A stretch of 64,000 nucleotides of DNA, taken from Onchocerca volvulus (Eukaryota; Nematoda; Chromadorea; Rhabditida; Onchocercidae). Below, in pieces: positions 48,992-61,900 of the stretch. The stretch is from contig HG738138.1 in assembly GCA_000499405.2 (NCBI GenBank), positions 24,664,765 to 24,728,764 on the forward strand, given 5' to 3'. Each line of letters opens with the position of its first letter. Position 1 is the first letter of the stretch. The notes below the pieces were generated by a model. It had not been told where the DNA came from, ran no database searches, and saw only the letters and a program-made list of their open reading frames with translations. A program made the position numbers and the translations under genes.

Positions 48992-50385
48992 TTATACTGG
49001 TTGAAAACATGACTTGCATCCGGTACATGTACAATAGCTGCATATTTTGCATGCTAAACAGAAGATGAGTGGAATGAAGCAGCAAATGAATACGAATGTC
49101 ATTATAATCATAGCTATTACTGACCTGAAATTATATTTTAAAGGTTTTTGTGAAAAAATAAGTAAAAGTTATTGGTAGTTTGTTAAAAGATGACAATACA
49201 TAGAATTAATAGAATTTTGATTTAATCTTGTGTATTTGCAAAACTTACAGTATCCAAGATTGAAATTCGATAGTTTCATCAGTTGCATCAGGTTGAGCAT
49301 TTTTTAGCTTTATCGAGACTGTTCGTTTAAATTGAAGGAAATAATCTTTCATAATTTTATACAAAAAACTAGGAGTACTGTGAGATTTTCTTGTTGTTGA
49401 TTGATTATAATTCAATTCATTTTCTGTAGTTTTCATCGTCATATTAGTTGTATTCCATTTCTGATTTTAAAAAATTATCAATTTTATCAATGATTTAATT
49501 AAGAAGAAAATGATAACAATTCAACTTCAGATCAAATCATTGTAATTCTATGCAATCATTTTGTTATTATTAAAAAAAGCTAAAATTCGAGAAATTTATA
49601 AGGTTTGTTTGTTTGTTTTTTTTTTTTTTTTAAATTTAAAATAGAATTTTTGCTCCAATTTCGATAAAAAGTAAATTCTCGAAAGGATTTCCAATAGCAA
49701 AAATTGGCTAAGATGAAAATCTAAACTTTGATATGGTAATTTTCTTTCAAGGATTTGTTCAAATTTTGAAACAAATCGTTGAATTTTAGGTTAGATTGCA
49801 ATTCCGTTCGACAAATGTTTTGAGATAAATTGTGATTATTTTTCTAATTTAGCTTACATACATCAATTGTTGTGCCATCAGTATTTGAGAATGCTGTTGT
49901 ATGTAATAATGAAGAAATGATAATAAAGACCAGTAATGTGAAATCAGTAATTACTGAAATGAAATTATTGTATTAATAATTTTTAAGCAACAAATTTGGA
50001 TAAATAAATTTTCAAAGGAAATTTTTTTTCCATTTATTTATTTATTCATTTACGATTTATTTATTGTTTATTTCAAGAAAAAAAAAACTTTTCGGAAAAA
50101 AAAGAACATTGCAAAAAAGAATTAGTAGAATCTATGAGATTCTGGTCTAGCAATGAATGACATATTTCAGATTCTGCTAACATCATGACTTGTCATATTC
50201 GGATTCCGTTAACCTTCATGGCCTAACAATGATTGACATGTTGAGATTCTGTTAACTTCATAATTTAGCAAAAAAATGGATCGGTTCTTTTCGATTTTAT
50301 TAAAAATTTATTTATTTGAAGCAGAAAATTGGAATTCTTCAATTAAATCTTGTTTTTTTTTTTACGAAAACTTACCAATCGCCAT
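48992..50385 (-). CDS. Small type I membrane protein with Cys-rich cytoplasmic tail
   Basis: Four minus-strand exons, 50385-50376, 49953-49862, 49460-49249 and 49124-48992, join in phase to give 148 residues. The first coding exon is only 10 bases (ATG GCG ATT G), but its GTAAGT donor is perfect and the joined N-terminus makes a good signal peptide (MAIVITDFTLLVFIIISS, then LLHTTAFS). The ectodomain (about residues 30-105) is short, polar and has NTT and NMT glycosylation sequons. A single membrane segment follows (SVIAMIIMTFVFICCFIPL), then a tail with CLACKICSYCTCTGCKSC before the stop. I do not recognise the family. The dense Cys just inside the membrane suggests palmitoylation or metal binding, which is inference. 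Similar small Cys-tailed proteins are common and poorly studied in nematodes. Confidence 0.72.
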
Positions 50386-52846
50386 CAATTCAATAAGTAA
50401 CAATGAAATGCAAATTCTTCCTTACTCTTAATTCGCAAAGATTTGCATATAATGAATAATGCAAATCTTTATTTTTTAAGAGAATTTACATAATTTTAGA
50501 AATTTTTCTTTCAACATTTTATCGATTTTCAAATCAAATACAATACAATTTGATAGTAAAATTTATTGGCTGAATTTAGAAACTTTTTTTTCAACATTTT
50601 ATCGATTTTCAAGTCAAACACAATACAATTTAATAGTAAAATTTATTGGCTAAACTTTTTTTTTTTTGGATTTGCTTTTCTATTAATGATGAAAGTATAT
50701 AATTGTTGAGAACAAAGAAATATGAAAATGATTTTATAAGCATTTTCCTACTAGATTAGTTTTTTTTTTTTTTAGAAAAAACTACTTGAAAAAATTAACC
50801 GAAAATTTCATTCGTTTAGTTTAATTCTTCATAATAAGAAAAATTTACGCTAAAATTTTAATAAAACAATTAAAAATTAAAATTTATGAATAATCATAGA
50901 ATCGAGTTTATACGTAATATACGCAGCAATCTTATCCAATTTTCTCTTAAAATATTCATCATACTTGTCTGATGTATATTAAATTTCGAATTATTGATCG
51001 ATTAAAAAGTCTTGGATGGAATGAAAGAATTAAAAGTCTTCTAATGGAATTCTTTAATTTTGACTCTTTCCCGCTTTCCATACTTACTTTTTACTTTATT
51101 TAAAAAAAAAAAAAAAAAAAAAAAAAACAAAGAATAAGTTATCATTGAAATAAAGAGTTTTCTTCTACAATAGTAAAAGATTGATAATATTTGAAAAGAT
51201 ATATTGATAATATTGGCAATATTTGAAAATTTTCAACATAGATTTCTTTTTTTTCCTTTCATCCTAGCTCATTATCATAAATTTTATCACAAATTTCTAT
51301 GTAAAATTTTAGTGCATTTTTCTAATAGCATTTTGATAAGCAACTGAAAACAAAAGAAAAAAAAAAGACTTTATCTCAATATTATCACCAATTTATTATG
51401 TTGTTAAAGAGAAACCTTGCAAAGAAAAAAACTTGTAATGATAAGATGATAAGGAAGGGAAATTGCAACGACACAATTTCACTCAGAGTAATTGCGTAAT
51501 ATAATTCGAAGGTCAAGTTATCACATTATTTAGATAATGAGCATGAATATTCTTGTTCTTAATTAGATAAAAGAATACTTGGAAAAGTTTGAGGTTACAT
51601 CAATAGTTTGGATAACCAATTTCAATGTCTTCTTGAATTTTTAAATCTTAACTAAAATACATAAAATTGGATATTTCGGCAATTATTATTTTCGTTCAAT
51701 TAACATTAATTAATTTATAAGCTCGTGATATACATTTCATTTTCAAAAATGTTATAATCTAAATTCCTTATTCAATTATTTTGATGAAAAAAATTGCGCG
51801 CATTTTTCCTTCCAGTAAAACAACCTTCCAATAAATTTGAAAAAAAAATTCGAAATTTCAATAAATTTTTCTTTTTTTTTTTTAGACCAAATCTTTAGTT
51901 GCCAAATTAATAAATGTTGGGAAACACTTCTTTAAAGCAATAATAATTTGTTTAAATTTAATTAAAATTAATAAATTAGAGGAGAACAGGAGAGATTTTT
52001 AAACACGATGGTTCGAATATTTACGTGACTGCTTTTCAATGAATGATAAATTATTTTTTAGTCAAAAATTCATTTCATCAAAAAAAAAGTAAAACCTAAT
52101 ATTTTATAAAAATTATATGTTTCAATATTTTTCATGTTTTTTTTCTTTTTTCGATCGCAACGAATTATTGCGAGCAGTATGAGAATATCATTTGATAATA
52201 CGAAAAATAAGTTATTTTAAAATTGTAGTATTTGATTTAAATAATAAATACCATTAAATTGATTGTTGCTACTTTGTGTTACTATTAATTTCAAACATGA
52301 TACAACTTTGGAAAGGAATCTAAGTTGATAAGTAATGCATGGGAATCAGAGATAGTACCTAACGAATGATTGTTTGAGTAATTGTTAAATAATTGTTTAT
52401 TCGATCAGTTTGAGTAATTGCTAAGTAATTGTTTATTTTATAAATTATTGCAATACAATATTTGCTAAATTTTATTGATAGTAAATTAATATTTTATTAT
52501 CAAGAAAAAAAGACCGCGCATGGTATACACCAAATATTTGAATTTCCTATTATCATTATCATTCGCAGATATTCGTTTTCAATCGATGTAAAAAGTTTCA
52601 AGATATGGGAATATCATCAGTAATTTAACAAGAAATTCGGTGTGTGCTATCGGTAATTTTCCATTTTTTTCCATTTCCGCAAAATTTGGAAGCGATGAGC
52701 GTAAAAAATTGCGAATTTTTCCGAATGAACGCTGTCCAAATTTAATCTCTCTGAAACTAAACTTACCTTATGATAAGATGAAAATTAATTTATCACTAAT
52801 TATTAACTTATCATTACTTATAAATATGGCACTAATGGAAAGTTCA
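50386..52846. other. Intergenic DNA with a recent tandem duplication
   Basis: No coding exon supported. It contains the duplication at 50495-50654, a 26-base A-tract at about 51101-51126 and other homopolymers. An open plus-strand frame at 52640-52855 overlaps the end of the F-box gene and lacks splice sites; it is judged not real. Confidence 0.45.
50495..50654 (+). repeat. 80-bp tandem duplication
   Basis: Two head-to-tail copies, 50495-50574 and 50575-50654, share TTTCAACATTTTATCGATTT, CAATACAATTT and ATAGTAAAATTTATTGGCT with about eight differences. It lies about 110 bases upstream of the start codon of the small membrane protein, so it may be within its promoter. Confidence 0.9.
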
Positions 52847-54905
52847 TTACTTTAGATAATCTTTATTCATAAACATTTCATTTGGTAAGAATGCAGTAGC
52901 ATGCGTAACTGCAATTGATGAAAGTTTGGTGCATGCGACTGCGAAATAACGCAATTCATCGTATTCCACTAAACAACCGCGTAAATCCAAATGTTTTACC
53001 TCACCGTAAATTTCTTTTGCAGATCTAAATTTTATCATAATTTTAAAAAAAAATTGTTTTTTTATCACATTTTATCACATGGGGTATTGCTCATTAGTTT
53101 AAAAGTTCAAGAATTCCAGTTGAATTTTTTCACCGATGTTGAAATTTTGAAAAAGATTAATTAATAGCGAAGATAATAATTCATTTTCGATGGTTTCATA
53201 TTGATAAAAAAATAATGCTGAATTGGCAAGTTAGTTGACAAGCATTGATTCCTAATTATAGTTTGAATATTAAATAGATTTAATAGAATTTTGATGACCG
53301 ACATTATAAGTCTTTTTCAAAAGTCTTTTAGACCTTGTGAGGTATCACGAACAGAGGAAGAGGTCAAACGATAGTCTAATTCTGATCATTTTGATTTTAG
53401 AGTATACTTAATTTGGGAAGAATATCACAATCTAATTAGTTTTTTTTAGCAATTTAAAAGCTTTTTCTAATCTTTTCTGTGAAATTTTAAAATGTTTCAA
53501 AATTTCATTCCGAAATTTCTCGACGAAATTCAAAATAAAAAAACAAACTTTTTTGTGCGAGTTTCTATATCTTTTAAGTCCTGTAAATGTAGTGATAAAA
53601 TAGGTTGAAAATGAATCCTGCGTAATGCAAAGTTTGGTATTAAACGTAACGCCTGGCTAACTTCTCTACGTATAGCATACAGTGAACATCGATTTTTCTC
53701 ATTGATGAATGAAAAAGTTTGCCTCATCAGAGAATCGATATGAAGATCGGTATATGAATCCCAGTATAGTTTTATAGCCTATAACACGTAAACGTAATAA
53801 AAATTCAAGTAAACGTTATATTATCAAGTAGCTGGAATCCGCTAAGCAAAGCATAATCATAATAAAAAAATGTGAATAAAAATATAAATAAAAATGCAAA
53901 TGTTCGTTTGTTCAAATAAATAAAAATGCAAATGTATGTTTGTTCAAATTTTTAAATCTCCGAACACGCGCCTATTCAAATGCAATGTTGCATCGAAATT
54001 TCAAAATAATCGATGAAACACTTGAAATGTTGTGTAAAAATGAACAATGCAGAAAATAGGCGTGGTTAATAAATTCAACCCTCTCACTTACTTTTAGCTG
54101 TCACATTTATGCCAATGAAAAAAAAAGTGAGCACGCTCCTATTCCATGCAACGTTGCATCAAAATTTCAAAACAAACGGTGAAGAACTTGCAACGGTCGT
54201 GTCAAAAGCCACAGCGAACGTTACATTTCTATTTATATAAGTTACGCATTTTGATAGAAGCAAAAAGAACAGTCATTTGAATCGATCTTTTACCGATTTG
54301 GCAGCTTTGCAAGTTTCAGAGAAATTTTTTTGATCATGGATATTTAAATTAGATACGATTTGTGCTAGTACAATTATTGGTAATTGTTGCAAAGTGAATG
54401 GTATTGTATCGTATTCCATTCGAATCATTTCAGCATTATTTGAGAGCGCACGAATTTTAGATCTTCGATTGAGTATCTTCAAATAAAAAATAACTTTTCC
54501 TTAAATTCGAAACAATTCTGGAAATATTTTTGATTTAATTTCTTTTTCAAATAAACGCTTTTTTGAAAATTCACATTGAAAAAAAGTTGATAGTTTAAAT
54601 TTTTAATATTTAATAAATTATTTATTTAATTTTTACGAAAATTTCGGAGGAAATATTTTAAACAGCGATTCCAAAACTATAAATTTCCGAATTTCTTCAA
54701 CATTCGCAAATTTTTGCGATAAGTTTCAAAATTTCGGACTTATAATTTTTTAGTTTTTCAATTCTTTTATTTCAAATTCTCTAACAAATGGCATTTGATT
54801 AATCTGTTTGCGTTTTCGATGATTACGCCTCAATTTTTGCTGATTTTTTGCATAACAATTTCCACTGGTAGGATGTATAATCTCTGATTGCTCGCCACCA
54901 TCCAT
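52847..54905 (-). CDS. F-box protein
   Basis: Four minus-strand exons, 54905-54786, 54476-54294, 53778-53549 and 53024-52847, join in frame for 236 residues ending in TAA. Residues 1-40 are basic (LRRNHRKRKQ). The F-box lies at about 66-100: FTLQQLPIIVLAQIVSNLNI, HDQKNFSETCKAAKS, matching L-P-x-x-x-L-x-x-I-x-x-x-L and the later T-C-K. Exon 3 continues KLYWDSYTDLHIDSL. The end (VKHLDLRGCLVEYDELRY) resembles one leucine-rich repeat. F-box proteins bind Skp1 and choose substrates for SCF ubiquitin ligases; nematodes have very many, often fast-evolving. The substrate cannot be guessed. The acceptor TTTGAAG of exon 2 is weak, and other terminal exons are possible because the repeat region is short. 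Confidence 0.75.
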
Positions 54906-55673
54906 ATCTTTCCTTCCGAAATTTTTACTGATCTTGCAGTATAATATTTATGCACAAACACTAATATGATGTCCTTTTATAAATTAATTTATTTCCTAAA
55001 ATTAAAAATTTCATCATTTTAAAAATATGAAAATATGAAATTGTGAAAGCACAAAAATTATTGAAAAAGAAATATGAAAGTTTTTAAGCACAAAAATTTT
55101 GAGAGAGAAATATGAAAGTTTTCGAAAATTCGATTTAGAATTAAGAAATGCATTGATGCAAAATTGATGAGTCCAACATTAATAAGGATCTTATAATATT
55201 CTAATACACCTTGTAAGTAGCATAAGATCGGATATGCTGTATGTGACATACTACTGGGATAATTACAAGATTTAAATAAAGACAATCTTGACAAGTTCTG
55301 ACTGAAAAAAAATAAAATAAATGAGTCTCAAACATGGGAAAGTAATCGATGTAATATCGAGAATTGGCAAATTCTCTTTAAAAAGTGATAAATTAAGAAT
55401 GAAATAAACGAGACCGTACCGTTCGCCAAATGCGAAATGTTAAAATAAATTACTTTTTGCAAATTGGAAAACTTTTAAATGGAATATTTCATGTTCCTTT
55501 CTATACCATCCTTGAGAATAGCTTGAAATGGAATTGTTAGTTCATTGTTGATACTTTGACATTTTTTCATATATTCATTTCGATTACTTTTTCCTAATGA
55601 ATTCTTCTATTCCAGTCCAAAAGTTCCATCTTTTTTTTTTTTTTTTTTGATTCTTCTGATAATTGGCATCTTC
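54906..55673. other. Intergenic DNA
   Basis: Between the F-box gene start and the end of the next minus gene. No exon supported. T-tract at 55631-55648. It should include the F-box gene promoter. Confidence 0.4.
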
Positions 55674-56457
55674 TTATAATACTTCACCCTTCGTCCACTG
55701 CCAGCCTGTTTGAAATAATAGCCAAATTAATTTTAAATTTAGAAAGTTTCGGTAATTAATTCCGACAATGAATGAGAAATAAAAGGATTCTAATATATTT
55801 TCATCATATCTTCCGTATAAATTAAGATTTGAAATACAATTTGCAAATAGCAAATTGAAGTTACTATGAAAAAATAATATGCCTACTGTATATACCATAC
55901 ACCACAGTTACTTTAGTAAACATTTTGACACATTCGATAGACAATGACTTATTTACTGGGCCGATCTTGTAAAGTTCGAAATTTTTTAAAATTAATGGTA
56001 TTAAATGAACAACATTGACAATTTCGCTACATTTTCAATGAAGCAACATAAATAATTGAACTATATTTGTATAATACCTGTTCTGTGATCAATTTCGGTA
56101 CAAGGTACAACGTTTAGATGGGCGATACCTGTAAATATATTTGTATCCATCTGTCTATTTCTGTTCGTCTATTTGTTTCGCAATATTCTTAAATTTATCC
56201 AAAAACCGGTTTCGCACCTATCTTTTATACCTCTTACAAAGTAGCGACGATTGCTCAAATAAAATGTCATAAATGGTTCGTTTGCGATGAAATCTTCAAT
56301 TTCTAAACAAAAACCTGTTGCTATATTGCTGTGACATGCATTGAGTGCAAGTCTGCATGTACTGCATCCTTTAGCCTGTTGTTCATCATCGCCACTGTTT
56401 CTATCAACTTTCGTAGAAAATTGGCGATGTTCTATGCGCAGATGCGATTCGTATCGT
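55674..56457 (-). CDS. Unrecognised protein, C-terminal exons only
   Basis: Three minus-strand exons, 56457-56218, 56026-55896 and 55705-55674, join in phase and end in TAA, giving about 134 residues. The 56457 exon starts in phase 2, so at least one 5' exon is missing; the DNA upstream is a minisatellite and the exon was not found. Visible features: polar lead, then KGCSTCRLALNACHSNIATG, FCLEIEDFIANEPFM, FYLSNRRYFVRGIKDSEI, VVHLIPLILKNFELYKIGPV and a C-terminal YGWQWTKGEVL. Cysteines are spaced C-x-x-C-x(6)-C. I do not recognise a domain. A secreted or extracellular disulfide fold is possible. No membrane segment is clear in this part. Confidence 0.5.
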
Positions 56458-56589
56458 CTGTCTTACATTTTTCACAAAATATATTTACTTTTACTTAATT
56501 CGTCTAATTTTAGATAATAAATAGCAATGAATTTGTAATTTTTTTTCGCAATTTTATTTAAAAAAAATTCCAATATATGTATTTACTGT

Positions 56590-57205
56590 TTAATCTGTTT
56601 GTAAATATTTATCAGTTAACTTAGTTGTATAAAATTATCCCTTAATCTATTTTTATATATACATCTATCACCTAATCTATTTACATGAATTAATCATTTA
56701 ATTTATTTGCATGCATTTATCATCTAACTTACTGATATATATTTATTAACTACCTATGCTTATCAGTCTTACTCTAACCTATTGGCATGCATTTATCATC
56801 CAATCTATCGCTTGTTTTTATTACCTAATCCATTCATCACTTGTTTGTATATATTAATCATTTAACCTATTTGTATGAACTTATCATTCGATCTATTTAT
56901 ATGCATTTCATTTAATCTATTTGTATGTATTTATCACCTAATCTACTGATAAGCATTTATCAGCCAAGTTATGTGTAGAACTTGTCATCTGACATATCTG
57001 CATGCATTTATCACTTAATCTTCTTGCATATTTATCATTTAACCTATTTATATGAACTTATCATCTCATCTATCTATATAAACTTATCATTTGATCTATT
57101 TGTATGCATTTATTGTCTAACATATCTGTATGCACTTATCACTTAACCTATTGATATGAACTTTTCACCTAATTTCTTTATATGAACTTATCATTTCATT
57201 CATTT
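56590..57205 (+). repeat. Degenerate minisatellite, about 28-31 bp unit
   Basis: About twenty diverged units around TTATCATTTAACCTATTTGT and ATGCATTTATC fill about 615 bp. Unit lengths vary and units differ from each other, so the array is old. Confidence 0.88.
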
Positions 57206-58320
57206 TAACGTGACCCGTGATTCTTGGTGTGTAAAAATTTGCAATCATTTTAGTAATAAAATTATATGAATCGAATTTAATACAAAAGTGTATAACTAAT
57301 GCTTAACGATGAAGATAATATCAGTGATTTTAGGAATTTATGAATATTTAAATAAAATTGGGAATATTAGGTCATTGGATGCCATTTAAGAATTATCTTT
57401 CGGGGAAAGGAAAATGATAGTAATACACACATTATGAATACATTCATTAATGTCACAATTAGATCTTAAATTATATTCAATGAGAAATAACGTTAGAGCC
57501 ATGCTAAATGCTATTTATCGTATTAATTATAATGTGGAATTAATAAAAAAAAAAAAAAAAACTTATTTACTAACATAAACTTTCAAATATTATTCTTAAA
57601 AATTCTTCTCTTTCTGTCGAATTAGATTATAATTTTTATTACTTATTATTTTATTCTATGTCTTAGGAAAAATTTACTTTTAAAACTAATTGACTTATTA
57701 TTTTTCAATATTGCATGATTATTTCTATCCATCCAGTATTATTAATAAATGCTAAATCATTTCTTTCATCTTTTCTAGAATAGAGGCTTCATTAAGGAAC
57801 TTTATAGCATTTCTAACCAATATAGTTTTGGATAAAGTCAACGAAATTTTTAGAGAAATTTCGTAACTAAAGACTTCCTTGAAGGATCATATGTAATTTT
57901 TCCTGTTTATATGATGGGTTTTGAATGAAAAAAGATAAAATGATTCATTCGCCAAATGTTTCAGTAACTGAGACCTTAATTATGAATTCTAAACCTTCAT
58001 TTCATATATATCATTGTATGCTGGGACATGAAGTTGCGCTTAAAAAAAAAAAAAAAAAAAAGTGATACAATTTATGTCTCAATTAAAATTGCATCATTTT
58101 TCTATATAAATTATTATCACTGATGATATATTTTTGGATAAATTTTTATTTATACACTCGTTTTTAAGAATTTTGTGAAAATTTTTGAGAAAAAAAGAAA
58201 CATCTATCAAGAAAAATCTTTGTATATTGTAAAAAGATAAATTTTGCGAGAAAAATTTCATTGATTGACAGAGGATTGATCGTTAGAAGAGAGAATGAAA
58301 TTTCTTCGATAATGTAAACA
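57206..58320. other. Intergenic DNA
   Basis: No gene supported. A-tracts lie at 57544-57560 and 58042-58061. It lies between the minisatellite and the second copy of the dispersed repeat. Confidence 0.4.
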
Positions 58321-58770
58321 TGAATTGAATTTAGATGATTGAATTGGTTTAGAGGGTATTGATTGTCGAGTGAATTGAGTGGTCATTGAGTCAATTGACT
58401 GAGTAACTATTGGATAACTTCTGATTGACTACTAAGTGACCAATCTTTTTATGTCGACAATCATTGGTTTCTCAGTAGGCGATGACTTATTATATTATAA
58501 AAAAGAATTGGTTATCAGGACAAAAGATAAGAGATAGACAATGCTTACAATTTTAAACAATGCATACAAGTTTTAGTCCTTACAACATTCCAGACAATTA
58601 ACATGATTTACAATATCTTAGAGAATGCATGCAATCTTAAGCGGATTGGAAGATGAGAGAACAAAGACTTTTGTATCAGACTAAAAGACAAGATATGAAT
58701 GGATGATTCATTTGATCAAAAAATATTACAAATTTTATGTTTATAAAAATACCTCGGTTTTACTGACAGC
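58321..58770 (+). repeat. Dispersed repeat, copy 2 (short form)
   Basis: Aligns with 9617-9747 and 10146-10510 in the same orientation, about 48 kb away, without the 400-bp middle block of copy 1. Shared text includes AAACAATGCATACAAG and GGATGATTCATTTGAT-like stretches. It ends about 200 bp before the start codon of the next gene. Confidence 0.8.
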
Positions 58771-58967
58771 TTTTGTCTTGAATCTTTTAAAAATTAGTAT
58801 TTTGAATTTTCAACAAATGAAAATTATAATATTACAATGATAAAGTTTTTGCAAGTTTACAACAGCAACCATCTCTATTTACGTTGAAATAAATATTTTA
58901 AATGAAGAAAAGCTAATTTTGATCGATATCAAATGGAGGATTGCTACGATTTGAATCATTGCTGCTA

Positions 58968-61900
58968 ATGTATCAATTATGGGTATTGTTCTTATTTATT
59001 ATTTTACTTCTGATAAATGGTGAAAAATCGATCAATTCGGACTTATCACAAGTGCGGATTTGTCAACTGCGATGCATCGCTAAATGTATCATCGATGATA
59101 AGGTATCATATAATGATAAATATAACATTTTTTTTCGCGGATTTGCGATGCTAATTTAATTTGAATTAATTATTTATAGAAATTTTTTAGCAAAGCTTTC
59201 ATTGTTTCTGTTGGTTTGAAATATATATTAAATCGTGAAATGATCTAATAGTTAAAATTTAGATTATGCCACCTATCACTGATTCTATTTTCAATTTGGT
59301 TTGTTGGTAATCTTTTAAAAAAGTTATAGAAAGTTTAATTTTGAAAAAATAATTTTTAATTTTGTCAATTGAGATAATTTTTTATAGATTAATGATATGT
59401 CATGCTTGAATGCCTTTTTTGAACATATTTTTTGGCCATAACTTCACAAACATAGCCTTTTTATGAATAATAATATTTAAATTTGTGACGAAATTTACAA
59501 CTTTTATTTGTCAAATAAAAAATAATTTCGGAAAATTGTTTGTCTCTTTTATTTGTAACAAAAAACGAAATTAAAATGGATTGTTAATCGATAAAAAAAA
59601 AAATATCTGTCTTGAAGAAAAAGATGAATAACAATTTGTTACAAAAAAAAGTTTTCAGCAATCTTCAGACTATTGTGAAGAGCAATGCAAGAAAAATGTG
59701 GCAAATGATCTTTGCGTAAGTTTATTTTTAAGTTCGAAAAGAAATATTTCCTTCAAAAAAAAAAAAAGCATTTTTTTTTCTCTTTCAAGAGAGAATGTCT
59801 AAGAATGTATGAATTTACATTCCCAAATATCCCCTGTCTAATTAAAAGTATTTATTTTCCTTGATTTCTATTATTCCAAGTTTTTTTTTTTCCTTGCAGT
59901 TATGCGATAATATGTTTTTATCTTATCTCTGAAAGAATGGAAAATTGAAAAACGATTGATTGAAATTATATTTCATTAGATGAATAAATTTAAAGTAATT
60001 TGAAGAGGAAAAAAAATAAGACATCGAAAGAATTATCGAACATGTATGCTTGCAAATAATTTTGCATATAGTGAGCTCTCATAATTACTCTAAAAAATTG
60101 TCCCTAAAATTTTGCAAAATGATAACAATTTTTTTTTTTTTTTTTAAATTTCAATTAAAAAAAGTGAAGAAAGTTTTCTGAGAAATATTATTGGAATTGA
60201 TTAAATGTTTCTGTGATATGTTGAGTTTTTTTTTTATAGGGTGATAAGATTCGAGATAAGGAATTTTGTTGGAAAACATGTGGTGGTAATTTAAATGAAG
60301 GAACAAAACCAGAAAAACCAAAATCTATTAAATGGTCTTATACACCTTCATATTCCATTAATATTACATGGGATGGTGATGGAACATTGTATTTGTTGGA
60401 AATGATGAAAAAATCTGGCGGCAATCAATATGTTCAGAATGTTGTAAGTTTATCGAGTAAACAATTCTGTTTTTTTTTTTTTTTATGAGCCTTAAGAACT
60501 TTACCATTATTGCGATACTTTTTTTTCTTGGCCAATTGCTACATCAAATGATCGGTAACGATCATTTAATCCGTAATTTTTTGGCCAGCTAACATTTTTC
60601 TGCATCAAATGATCAGCGATGATCATTTATTGAGAAATTGAAAGATTTTAGAAATTTCATAATTAATAATCGAAGTTTAAATTATTCGATGGAATAAAAT
60701 ATAAGCATAAGCGAATAGATGGCCATTGAAAAAAAAAAAGAAAAAAGAAAAAAATTTACATTTTTCTTGAATAGAAATTGAAGTAATGGATTGAATTAAA
60801 GAGAAAATAAATGATTTCTGTAAAAATTTTAACTTGACTAGAATGAAATTTACCAATATTTTTAGCTTAGCAGTACAACATCATTGATAAATTATACGAA
60901 ATCTGAAATCGATTTTTGTAATGTATTACTATTTCGAATTGCATCAGTGACAAGTGGAGGAATAAGCAATTTCAGTGATATACAAAGAATTCCACCTTCA
61001 TCACCCGAAATTGTGCAAAATATAACCGTTCAATCGTTGGAATATATCGTAAGTTAAATTTTTTTCATCGCTTATTAGCGACGAATTGTGATAAATGTTG
61101 CGAATTTTGCTGACTTAATTATTAAATAAAAATCTGATCTACAGTTAATTACAGGTAATTAATGCCATTTTTCACCACACTTGCATTGTTTAATTAAATA
61201 AACAGCGATTATTCTATTTAACTAAAACCTTTCAAAAATAAGCCAGACTTATGAATTTTATTAAATTATGATTTCATACATAAGTATGATTGTTGACAAA
61301 TTAGTATTTCGATATTTTATTGAATAGAAATCCTAAAATAAAATTTTCTTTGAAATTTTTAAATTCATTGGAATTTTTTGATCAATCTTTTTCCAGATAA
61401 ATATAACACCCATAAAATGAGACATATGAATTATAAAGGATTTTTTAAAAGAAATTTTATCTTGAAATCTTCCCGAGCGCGCTTCCATCGAGATTTTCAC
61501 GGATGATCATATTGATGATTGATGAAAATTAATTTTTACAGAATCAGTCATTTATCGAAAATGGTTACTATTCCAATGGAACCATCAAATTAGTTTTACA
61601 GTATGAAGCACCGAAATACGGTGGATATATTTCATTTTATTTTCATCTATATCTTTACTTTTTTTAATTATTCCAGTTTTTGAGATTTCCTTATCATATA
61701 TTGAAATTAAATAAGTACAAGATAATTTTATCATTTCTGTTCAAGTTCACTTGAAATTGTTTTCAATTAATTTCAAAATAACCTGCATTATTTCAAATTA
61801 TTTTGAGAATTAGCATAGCAAAATTGATCATCATTAATTAGTTGAAATGTTAATTAACTATTATTGATTAAGTTAATGATTAAATTAATTAATGATGGTA

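Noticed and set aside
54273..54482. F-box exon as a single-exon gene ending SVKDRFK
   Set aside because: A GTAAAA donor before that stop joins in phase to the next exon, which continues a normal F-box protein.
56078..56128. Candidate exon IAHLNVVPCTEIDHRT in the minus gene at 56 kb
   Set aside because: It can be joined upstream in phase but not downstream; skipping it gives a fully open junction to 56026.
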